Positions 47,870-57,788 of a stretch of DNA of 64,000 nt are shown here, piece by piece. Positions within the stretch are counted from its first letter, which is position 1, and each line of letters starts with the position of its first letter. Made by a program: the position numbers and the translations under genes. The notes under the pieces were generated by a model. The model did not search any database and was not told where the DNA came from. It worked only from the letters and a program-made list of their open reading frames with translations. The stretch comes from Entophlyctis helioformis (lineage: Eukaryota > Chytridiomycota > Chytridiomycetes > Chytridiales > Chytriomycetaceae), in the NCBI GenBank assembly GCA_025526915.1, contig JAHLKH010000009.1, positions 62,001 through 126,000 of the forward strand, given 5' to 3'.

Positions 47870-49426
47870 ATGTCGGCCGCATCAGCCTTTGACGATTTCG
47901 AGCAGCAGCAGCCGCTCGATGTGACGGACCAGCTCGAGGCCCACAGCGCCAAATAGTGCGTCGTGTCTTGTCTTGTCTTGCCTCTGCTGTCTGTGCTGTA
48001 TGCGCTGTCTGCGCTGTCGGCCATGCAGCGTACACTGCCATGCCCCTCTCGGCCCTCTCGGCGCTGTGGCTCTTGGATTGCTGACTTTTTTCTTTTTGGG
48101 GATGCGCTGCTGCCATCGCTCGGTCTGTCGCTGCTCGGTCTCTCTGCTCGGTCTGTCTGTCGCTGCTCGGTCTGTCGCTTGCTTGCATCGACACCTCGGT
48201 GCTGCTGGACTGGATGCCCGCACTTGCAGCCAGGCAGTCATGGTGGAGAAGCCCGTGCCCGTCGACTTTGATCTGCGTCTGCTTTCGGCCTTTGACCCCA
48301 ACCCTCTCGACGAGGACACGCTCAAGTGAGTCCTCTCTTGCGGGCCATGGGCGGCTCTCTGGCTGGCCGACCCACTCATCCCCCTGCTGCACCGGTCCAG
48401 ATCCAAGACAGAGGCCTACCTCAAGTCGTGGACGAGAGACGGTGCCCAGCTGCTTGTGAATGCCATCTTTGGTCTCGAGAGAGTGTCCACCGACGATGGC
48501 TACTTTGCAAAGCTGCCCGAGATTGTTACCAGACTGCCCCGTGCCAAGCCTGTAAGTGCATTCGGCAGTTGGATGGGCCTGGATGCACTTGGATGCACTT
48601 GGATCCAAATGGATGCGCTTGGATTACTGATCGCACCTCTCTTTGGGGAACGGCACGAGAACAGGTTCCCAAGGTTGTGCCCAAGACCCGGTGGGAAAAG
48701 TTTGCGGCTGCCAAGGGCATCACAAAGAAGAAGAAGAGCCGCATGGAGTACGACGAGGTCACTGGAGACGTCAAGACAAAGTGGGGCTATGCCGGTGGCC
48801 AAAAGGACAAGCTCGAAGACTGGATCATGGAGGTGCCCGACCACGTTGGTCCGTTTCTTTCAAGCTGTTGCTCCTGCAGTGCGTGATCTTGGAGTCATTG
48901 CTTGCCTGACACTTGCCCGTGTGCCAACCCCACAGATGCCACCGAGGACCAGTACGAGAAGAAGCGGGCCGACAAAAAGGCACGCGTGCAGAAGAACCAG
49001 ATGCAGCAACGCCGCAACCAGCAAGAGGCCGACGCAGCAGCCCGTGGCCGCAGCTACAAGGATGCCCGCAAGTCGGAGCTGACGAACCTCATTGCCACAT
49101 CAAAGTCTGCCACCGCGTCCGCGGGCCGCTTCGACAAGGCGCTTGTCAACGAGGGCAAGATCAAGATCCGTCGCGAGAAGCGCCATTTTGAGAGCAATAC
49201 CAAGCCGTCAAGCCAAGACAAGGAGTTGCTCTTGGATCTCGCTGAAAAGGCAAACCGGCCAAAGGACAAGTCCAAGGACCGTGCCAAGCAGGGGCTCGAG
49301 CTCCGTCGCGCGGTGCACGATGTGCGCATGCAGTCCAAGCGGGGCGACAGTGGCGGCAGAGGCGGACGCGGTGGACGTGGTGGACGTGGCGGGCGCGGCG
49401 GACGCGGTGGTGTTGGCAAGAAGTAG
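47870..49426 (+). CDS. RRS1: Ribosome biogenesis protein RRS1
   Basis: It starts MSAASAFDDFEQQQPLDVTD. Exons 47870-47955, 48230-48325 and 48401-48551 are followed by two more, and the stop is at 49424-49426. Joins give KYQAVMVEKPVPVDFDLRLL, FDPNPLDEDTLK, GAQLLVNAIFGLERVSTDD, PKVVPKTRWEKFAAAKGI and DEVTGDVKTKWGYAGGQKDK with WIMEVPDHV. This is the complete RRS1 core. The C-terminal end is basic and closes with a Gly-Arg repeat (GGRGGRGGRGGRGG), an RGG-type tail often seen in nucleolar RNA-binding proteins. RRS1 with RPF2 recruits the 5S RNP to pre-60S particles. Intron 3 contains a GGATGCACTT repeat (about 48580-48625). It is divergent from ADAM with 47 bp between starts. Confidence 0.94.
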
Positions 49427-49784
49427 GCGCGTGCCAATAAGCAGATGGCTACACCATGTCGCTTATTCTCGCTCGGTCTGCTCGTTGTTTTGCATCTGTC
49501 AGGCCCTGCCATGGTTTGGACCGAAACACGCAGCTACATTATTCTCGACTGGTGCATGTAATGGACAAGGGTTGTTCCAACACGATACGTCATTTCCCAC
49601 TTCATTCGCTCGTTGTTTGGACGCGGGTATCGGCATGGTACGCCCGGCCCTTCATCATTGGCCAGTGCGCACCGTTCGCCCGACCGCCGCCCATCCATCC
49701 ACCCAAGCCCACCGCCACATCATCACCAAAAATCGCGTCATACATAAGAAAAGGGACAGAAAGAGAGAGGGCCAGGCCCAGCGT
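49427..49784. other. Convergent intergenic region, RRS1 / CK1-like kinase
   Basis: About 360 bp between two stops. There is no supported gene. Near 49737-49770 the + strand is A/G-rich just beyond the end of the kinase coding sequence. It probably contains both 3' untranslated regions. Confidence 0.45.
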
Positions 49785-49851
49785 CTATAAAATCAGCAGC
49801 GGATTCTCAAACGTGCCCAGAGGCCCATCGCCGGCAGTGGGTCTATTCTGC

Positions 49852-49886
<35 letters not shown>

Positions 49887-50796
49887 GAAGTGCTGCTGGA
49901 GATGCAACTGCTGCATATCGCCATCCAGCTGCGACGCGGCAGCCGACGCAGTGTTACCCTTGGCAGGCGGCCCAGGAGCGGCGTGGCCGGTGGCAGACAG
50001 CGGCGTGGGCAGCATCGACATATTGGCGCTCATGCTCGGCCTGTGGGCCGGCTGCATGCCGACGGTGGCCGCAGCGGCAGTGGATCCAGGCCGCATGTCG
50101 AGCTGCGATGTGGCTGACATGGGCGACAACAGGGCCGATGTGTTGGCTGGCATGGATGCACCGCGCGGGTTGGAGAGCGAGGCAGCGGCAAGCGGGCCGT
50201 GCATCTGGGAATGGAGTGGTATCGGGATACGGAGCGAGAGCGACGCGCCGGTGTGTTGCTGTTGCTGCTGTGGCTGTGCACTCGGCAATAACTGCTGCGG
50301 TTGCTGTTGCTGTTGCTGCTGCTGTTGGAGTAACCGCGGAGATGCCCCAGTTGTCATCGCAGCAGCATGGGCAGAGTTGGCAGCGACGGTCGTTGGTGCC
50401 GAGTGCGCGGGCGTGCTGCCAAGCGGGTGCGGCGACGGGCAGGCCATGGCAGGCATGGCCAGCAGGGCTGGCATCATGTGCAAGGTATGAGCTGCATCTG
50501 GCGACAGATCGTTGAAGTGGTGCAGTTGGAATCCATCAAAGAACGCGTGTTGTTGGTGGTCCTGGACATGATGGATGTAGTGCTGCTGAGAAAGCGGTTG
50601 TTGTTGCAGCTGTTGCAGCTGTTGCAGTTGCTGCTGCTGTTGGGGTGTCTGCAGGTGCTGGAGAGGCTGGAGATGGTGGTACAGCATGTTGGACTGCTGG
50701 CCAGCACTCTGCTGTGCCTGCAGAGTTTGCTGCAGGGACGGCAGATTCGAGTGCTGTTGCTGGTGCACTTGCATCAGAGACTGCATCTGCAACTGT

Positions 50797-50828
<32 letters not shown>

Positions 50829-50970
50829 CTGTTGATTGAGCTGGTGAAGGCGGAGAAGCGGTGGCAGCATCTTGTTCGACAGGTGCTGCTGGTGCTGGAA
50901 ATGCTGCTGCTGAGGAATGGCAGACATGGCAGACGGCGACACAGATGGCGATCCGTGCATTTGGATCTGG

Positions 50971-51030
<60 letters not shown>

Positions 51031-53658
51031 AATTGTTGGGTCTGCTGTGCTTGAAGCTGCAGCTGTTGGGTCTGCTGGGTCTGCATGGTTGGCGATGGCT
51101 GTTGCAGCACGGGATACGGCATGCGCATTGGCGTCGGAGAGACCGACACGGATGATCCCAGAACAGGCGATGACGACGACGACGACATGGAGGGCGGCAC
51201 ACACCAGTCGTAGTATCCGTCGTTCGTGTAGCCGCAGCAAGTGAGGACATTTTCAAACATGCGGTAGAGCGCGTCAAAGTCGCTGAACGAGAACGGCCGC
51301 AGACGATCGCGCGTGACAAAGAGGTATGTGGCCAGCGGCTGGGCGATGGGCTCGTACTCGGTGTTGATGAGCGATGAGCAAAAGGCGTGGATGGCTGTTT
51401 CGTTCTTGGCAAGCGCAATGTCGCGGTGTGTGCGGAGAGCACCCCACGGCAGACCGCGCTTGCCGCCACCAAGAAAAAACATCAGGACATAGCCCAGCGA
51501 CTCAAGATCGTCTTGCCAGGCGGGATCTGTCAAGCACAGCCGTGGAGGAACGGGAATGAGCGTGGGAAGGGCCGGCGGCCGTCGTGGGATACGAGATGGC
51601 AGGGTGCTTACATGTCGCGCCAAGGGTTTGGATCGTCCATGCCATGAACAGCGGCGTGCCAGTTTGTCCCGGCAGGCGAACCTGTGGCGACGTCGAGTAT
51701 CCAAAATCAATCAGGATCAGCTTGCGGCCCTCGCGCGATGTGCAAAAGTTGGATGGCTTGAGATCCACGTGGACATGCGCCGTCTTTTCGTAGAAATCCC
51801 TGGACGCCGACATCTGTGACGATGATGTGCAAGGGAGGGGCGTGGAAGAGCGGCAGAAAGAGTGAGATGGAGTGCGCTCGTGCGTGGTCCAGCAGTGCGG
51901 GCGAGGAAGGAGCAGACGTACCATGTTGAGCATGAGCATAAGGATCGTCTTGAGGCTGAACTTGAAGCTGCATTTTTCAAACCGTGTTGCGACGCTCTCC
52001 GAGTAGCAGTCCATGACGAGAGCGCGCCGTCTCTTGCACGCACAGATAAGCTTGGGGGTATTGCCTAGGAAGGCAAACACAGATCCCAAGACAGTCGAGC
52101 AAAAGGCAGGGTCAGCTCGCCGGCCGCCACGAGCCACAGATGCCGGCATAAATCCACGTACCACGTCCAAGCTTGTGCATATTGAGAAGCTTCATGGTAT
52201 TCAGCTCGGCAATGTACTGCTTGCGGTCCTGCCCACAGAGCTAGGGTGAGCCATGACACTGGAGCAGGCACGAGGCGACAGGCGGGACTTACTTTGACGA
52301 CCTTGAGAGCCACAAAGTCGCCCTTGTCGTCGCGAGTGACTTCTTGCGCCAAGTAGACTTCGCCGCACCCGCCCTTGCCAAGCGACCGAATGATGTTCCA
52401 TCTCCGCTTGCCATTGTCCGAGGGGATCTGCTGATGACGACCAAGGGGGGATCAGGGGGCCAAGGCACCGAAAGTCAGCCAAGTCAAGAACTCCATGTGG
52501 TAGACGTGGGCTGCGAGCGGAGAGTAGAGGCGGAAGAAGGCGCACCTGGTTCATGACAGGCTGGACGGGACTGGTCGCGACGGGCGTGACAGCCGAAGTA
52601 GGGACGAGCGCGTCGTCCTGAAATGGCGACATGGCGTAGATGTGAGTACGGCGTGGGCAGCAAGGCACGTGGCAGAAGGAGAGGGCGTGAATGCATGGGC
52701 ATGTGTACAATGGTGTCGCGGTCAGTCCCAGAACGTGCCGGGATAACGGCCTTGATGGCATGGATGCAGTGTGCACAGCACGCCATGTGGTCGTGGCCAG
52801 AGTGGATGCAAGGGTGGATGGATTGAAGGGAACGTGCGCGATGCGCGTGTAGGCGTGGGCGTAGACGTAGACGGGGGTGAAGGGTGCATGAATGGCACAT
52901 TGAACGGCACACACCTTCTTTCCAGCGCAGGTGGCCGAGTGTGCACGGCGCTCGGTGACATTGGCAGTGACAGCAGCCATGGGTCCGGTGGCTCCAAGCG
53001 TGTTGGGGGACAGAAACGAGTTGGGAGTGCCGTTGAGCTGGCCGGCCGCGGCGTGCAGGCTGAGCAGGTGGTGGTTGTGGTGGTGGGCATGCACCTGCGA
53101 GAGGTGATCGGCGGCCGTGCCAGCAGGGCCGGCATTCAGCAGCGGATTGGGGGCGGCCTGCATGCTGCCCACATGGTGGGAGTTTGTTGCTGCGTTCGCC
53201 AGCATCGTCATGGCATAGACGGCCGTGTCGATGGGCGGCGGGAGCAGAGGCGTGCCATGGATCATTTGCTGCTCGACCCGAGTCGCGGATGAAGCGCGAA
53301 GGCGCTTGCTCTGTCTTGTGGGCCGCTCGTGATACTCGTACATCGGCTGTTGCTGCTGTTGCTGTTGCTGCTGTTGGTGCTGCTGGTAGGCGTTGTCTGC
53401 AGCAAGCTCTTGCAGCTCTGCGGTGTATGTTGCCGCTTGACGGAGTTGATCGTGGCTGCCGCCGTGGGTGCGATCCGTGCCAGCTGCATCCATGTTGGCA
53501 GCCGCCGCCGTGGTTGATGTCGCGCGACGTCGCTTGGGTGATGATCCCATGTTTGCGGCGACAGGCGACGGAAGCGGCGGGAGTGCAGGAAAGTCCCGTT
53601 GATGCATGTTGCTGTTGGCTGTTGTGGTGTCGAGCTGCTGGCCGATCGTGTTGGGCAT
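49785..53658 (-). CDS. Casein kinase 1-type protein kinase with Gln-rich tails
   Basis: Seven exons: 53658-52915, 52617-52546, 52427-52293, 52228-52162, 52064-51922, 51813-51612 and 51526-49785. They sum to 3,105 nt (1,034 residues). A 300-residue His/Gln-rich N-terminal region precedes the kinase core: IIRSLGKGGCGEVYLAQE (Gly loop), FVALKVVK (ATP lysine), YIAELNTMKLL (helix C), HVHVDLKPSNFCTS (catalytic loop), LILIDFGYST (DFG) and DDLESLGYVLMFFLGGGKRG with LPWG, the CK1-family signature. The loop reads H-V-D instead of H-R-D; the Asp and Asn are kept, so activity is likely but activation may differ. The C-terminal 450 residues are dominated by Gln runs, the longest about 18. The substrate is unknown. 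A divergent member of the CK1/TTBK/VRK group is the best description. Confidence 0.88.
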
Positions 53659-54428
53659 GGGATGTTATGCAAGTGTGGCGTCCGGCAAGGCAAAGTGTGA
53701 GCTTATATACGGCGTATGTGTGTGTGCGAGTGTGTGTGGGTGTGTGTGTGTGGGTATGTTGGCAGGTGCGTGGAGCCAAGTCAAACAACATACGGTCTGG
53801 TTGGCGCAGCAGGCCGTGTTGACAGCGGTGTTGCTATGGAGGCCCAGCGACAGGCGGGCGGCGGTCTTGCGCGGACGGCCGGGAGCAGATGATGAGGAGG
53901 ATGCGGCGACTGTGGCGGCTGTGGCTGTGGCTGTGGCAGTTGGAGTGACGGTGAGCAGGAGATCGGAGCAGTCGCCGGGCGGGGAGGGGGAAGGCGAGAG
54001 CGAGGGCGAGAGCAGCGAAGGCTCGGACATGTCAAGTGCGAGAGGAAGCTTTGAGGCCGGAGTGGAGGCTCGCGTGTTGATGGCGGCGTGCCTCCATGGG
54101 GCCGGGAGTGGCCGAGAGTGGGAGTGGCCGAGAGGGTGGAGATCCACGGCCGCGGTGGTGCACGCGAGATGCGCCGCTGCCGGATCTGGCACTTGCCCCC
54201 ACGCCGGCAAGCAGCCGATGCCCAGTGCGATGATCGCTGCTCTGTCTTATAGGCGTGCTCTCGGTGATGCTATGCTCTGTGCGATGCTCTCTGTGTTCTG
54301 ATGGTCGGTGCTCTGTGCTCTGTGCTCTGCGCGGCCTGCGACCTGCGGCCTGCCGGATCTTGCCAGCCGTCTCGCACGCGGCTCGTGTATCGACAACCAC
54401 AACCACCACAACCACAACCACCGACACT
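53659..54428. promoter_or_regulatory. Divergent intergenic region, CK1-like kinase / UBA2
   Basis: At 770 bp this is the longest divergent spacer in the window. A (GT)n microsatellite lies at 53716-53760, just upstream of the kinase. A GGCTGTGGCTGT-type repeat is near 53912-53940. An AAC/CAC repeat at about 54395-54425 precedes the UBA2 ATG. Open frames on both strands here look like GC-driven shadows without family resemblance. Confidence 0.5.
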
Positions 54429-57137
54429 ATGGTCCTGACCCGCAGCGGCTCAAAGCGACAGGCGTCGGCTACAGGCGGCAACAGCGCCTCTTCTGCGGGT
54501 GCGCCTGCCAAAGACACCGCCGCCACCAAGGGCAGCCCCGCAAAGGCAGGCAAGGCTGGCAAGACGGGCAAGACGGCAAGACGGCAGCAAGGCGGGCAGC
54601 AAGACAGCCGACAGTGAGACAGCCGACAGCCAGCAGCGCCAGCAGCGCCAGAGCGACCTGGCTGCTGTCATGGGCACGCACACGGCCGAGCGGCTGCAGA
54701 ACTCCCGCGTGCTGATGGTCGGCGCCGGCGGCATTGGCTGCGAGCTGCTCAAGAACCTGGCGCTCTCTGGCTTTGGCCACATCGAAGCGGTGCGTTGTCT
54801 CGCCCGTCCGAGAATGCTCGTCTCGCTCATGCTGACCACCACGACCACCACTACTACAACGGCCACCACTACCACTACCACAACGGCCACTACCAGGTCG
54901 ATCTGGACACCATCGACCTGTCCAACCTCAACCGCCAGTTTCTCTTCCAGACGCAGCACATCAAGCAGTCAAAGGCAAAGGTGCGCCGCCGCCCTCTTGT
55001 TCCCTCCGCGTCTGCCTCGTCTGCCTCGTCTGCCCCGCGCAGTCCATTGTCTGTCCCACAACTTACGCTGGCGCTGCCCTCGCCATTGTGCTTGCCCACG
55101 CATACTTAACCGCCCAGGTCGCCCGCGAGTCTGCCCTGCGCTTCAACCCGTCCGCCCGCATCACTGCCCACCATGCAAGCATCTTCGAGGACCGCTTCGA
55201 CCTCGCCTGGTTCCGCTCGTTCGACCTGGTCCTGAACGCCCTCGACAACGTCGCTGCCCGCCGCCACGTCAACCTCATGTGCATCGCTGCCAACGTCCCT
55301 CTGGTCGAGTCGGGCACGGCCGGCTACCACGGCCAGGTCTCGCTGCACCTGCGCAACCACTCTGCCTGCTACGACTGCTCGCCAAAGCCCATCGAACGCA
55401 AGACCTACCCGGTGTGCACCATCCGCAGCACCCCAAGTGAGCCCATCCACTGCATTGTCTGGGCCAAGAACTACCTGTACAGCTCGCTCTTTGGCAACGC
55501 AGAGGACGACTCGGACGCCATGACGACGGACGCCACGTCCGACAATGGTGCGCTTTCAAACATAGACATGCTTGCATGCTTGCATGCGTGGATGTGCGGA
55601 TGTTGACTGTGCACTGGCTGGCCCACTCGCTGCTCCGTCGACTGCCATTCCCCTCACCAGCGCAAGAGCTCCAGGAGCTCAAGGCAGAGTCAGCGGCACT
55701 CCAGCAGCTGCGCGACAACCTTGGCAAGGATCAGTATGGCCAGCTTGTGTTTGAGAAGGTGTTTGACAAGGACATCCGCCGCCTGCTTGCCATGGACGAC
55801 CTGTGGAAGAAGACCAGGAAACCAGACACGCTCAGCTATGCTCAGCTGCAATCAGCCATGTCAGACTTTGTGCCGTCGGACCCTTCTGCGCTTTCCTTTG
55901 ACCAGTCGGTTTGGGATCTGCACCACAACGTCCACGTCTTTTTGGCCAGGTGCGTCTCGTGTGCTCGTCTGCTCACTTTCATTGCCTGGCGACTTGCTTG
56001 TCCGGCCGACTGACACCTGGTCACTCTCCTCTTTCCTCTCCCCGCTCTCCTCTCTCCACAGCATGAACGAACTGGCAAAGACGCTCCTTGAGGAACGCAA
56101 GGCGGATGCAAACTATCAGCTTTCGTTTGACAAGGACGACGAGCCGTCTCTCAACTTTGTGACGGCCGCGGCCAACCTCCGAGCAGCATGCTTCCACATT
56201 GGGCAAAAGAGCCGCTTCGAGGTCAAGCAGATGGCTGGCAACATCATCCCCGCCATTGCGACAACCAACGCCATCGTCGCAGGCATGATGGTGATGCTCG
56301 CGTTCAAGACCCTGCTTGGCCAGTCGAGCGCGTGCAAGAACACGTTTATTCAGTACGGCGGCATCCGCAACCACTTTCTCTCGTCAGAGTCTCTCCCTGC
56401 CCCGAACCCGAGCTGCTCGGTTTGCTCCGTTGCATACTTCGCCCTCCGCATCAACACCGCGAACAGCAAGCTCTCTGATGTCATTGACCGTGTGATTCTT
56501 GGTGGCGAGTTTGGCACAGGCGACAAAACGGACGGGCTCGGCCTCAAGGGCGAGATCACCGTGCAGCGCGACCAGGCTCTGATCTACGACGTTGAGTTTG
56601 ACGACAATCGCGACTCGCTTCTCTCTCAGCTGAGTGTCAAGGACCGCTCTCGCTTGACCATCACAAACGATGTTGATCACGATGATCCGGACCAGAGCGC
56701 CGCGGTGCCTGTCGCTGTCACTCTCTTTATTGAGCACTGGTACGGCATGCTGGCGCTCCTTGCACTCTCTGATGGGTCGTGCTCACCTTTTCTTTTGTCA
56801 TCCACCCCCGAACAGGCCAGACGCCAAGGCAGGCGAGTTTGAGCTGCTTGGTCCCAGAACCTTCAGGCCACGACCATCGGCTGCGGCACCCCCTCCACCG
56901 GCCAGTGCAGAGCCCGCGGCTGCATCAGGCAAGCGAGCCGCTGATCAGATTGTGTCCATTGACCTTGATGATTCGGATGGGCAGGCGCAGCAAGCATCGT
57001 CCTCTGGCGCTGGCGCCGTGGCTGGATCCGCCTCTTCTGCTTCAGTAGCGGCTGCATCAGACCCATCAGTATCGCACGCGCACAAACGGCCTCGAGTTGC
57101 CGACTCTGTTGACGACGACGATCTTGTTGTTTTGTAA
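54429..57137 (+). CDS. UBA2: SUMO-activating enzyme subunit UBA2
   Basis: From the internal Met at 54670, exons 54670-54789, 54897-54980, 55118-55547, 55661-55949, 56062-56739 and 56816-57137 sum to 1,923 nt (640 residues). The adenylation motif is LMVGAGGIGCELLKNLALSG, then DLDTIDLSNLNRQFLFQ and LNALDNVAARRHVN. The catalytic cysteine is in YPVCTIRSTPSEPIHCIVWA. The ubiquitin-fold domain and a Lys/Arg nuclear tail (HKRPRVADSVDDDDLVVL) follow. UBA2 pairs with AOS1 to activate SUMO. An upstream ATG at 54429 (MVLTRSGSKRQASATGG) looks like a genuine basic N-terminus, but its frame meets a stop at 54617 within a low-complexity AAGACGGC repeat, while the UBA2 frame is open across it. Either the start is 54670, or an indel or tiny intron lies at 54560-54605. 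Confidence 0.94.
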
Positions 57138-57788
57138 CACGTCACGCCGTCGCAGGCCCATGTCACCTCGTTCTTTTCCTTTCTCGCATCATCTCGCCCA
57201 TCTCGCCCATCTCTACCGTCCCTTCATCGCCCCTCGGTCTCTCCGGCTGATGCGGTGCTCAGTTCTCGCTCCTCGCTCCTCCCGGCACGGACCGACTCGG
57301 GCAGACACGCCACGCATGGACTGGTGTTGTTGACAGGTGTGCCGAACGCGCAGGTCGCTTCGCGTCGCCTGGAGGCAAGTGGTATCGTCCAAGGTGCTTC
57401 ATGCAAGTCGCGCGACATCAAACCCCGCTGTGAACCTCTGCCATGCTGTACTGTTGCGATCCTTCCCACCCTTGCTGTCTGCCCTGTCGCGTGGTTGCCG
57501 TGCATTCTGTTGCTTGAGTTGCATGATGGATGGCTCCTCCCCATGTGTGCTGCTGCAGTTGGACGCGTATGGCAATGCTCTTGATCCCGATGATGTGTCA
57601 ATATCAAGCTCAACAGGCTGATCCTCGTGATGATACTCTTTCTTTACCCTGAGGGATACAGAGCACTGCCGCGTTGTCCTCTTGCTCACACACCTGCGTT
57701 GCTCCTGTATCCCCTTGCATATGCCACTTTGCCTCCCTGTGTTTGTCTGGATCGACTCCCCAATGGTTTGCGTGTCTTTATTGTCTAC
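57138..57788. other. Convergent intergenic region, UBA2 / ORC1
   Basis: About 650 bp lie between the UBA2 and ORC1 stops. A CT-rich stretch runs from about 57170 to 57240 (TCTCGCCCATCTCGCCCATC units). Small open frames on both strands show no family resemblance and no convincing splice structure. Nothing else is supported. Confidence 0.45.

Noticed and set aside
50367..51155. Leu-rich open frame on + and an Ala-rich frame on - (50536-51240)
   Set aside because: They are the alternative readings of CAG/CTG repeats encoding Gln in the kinase tail (poly-Leu and poly-Ala shadows).
52484..53791. 435-residue open frame on the - strand overlapping the kinase N-terminal exon in another frame
   Set aside because: It is His/Arg/Cys-rich with no family resemblance, while the frame beginning at 53658 splices cleanly into the kinase core. 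It is a GC-driven shadow.
53606..54301. 231-residue + frame between the kinase and UBA2
   Set aside because: Composition follows repeats (Val-Ala from GTGGCT units) and no splice or start supports it; treated as promoter DNA.
57138..57788. Small gene between UBA2 and ORC1
   Set aside because: Frames at 57255-57584 and 57399-57689 are unrelated to known families and no splice joins extend them.
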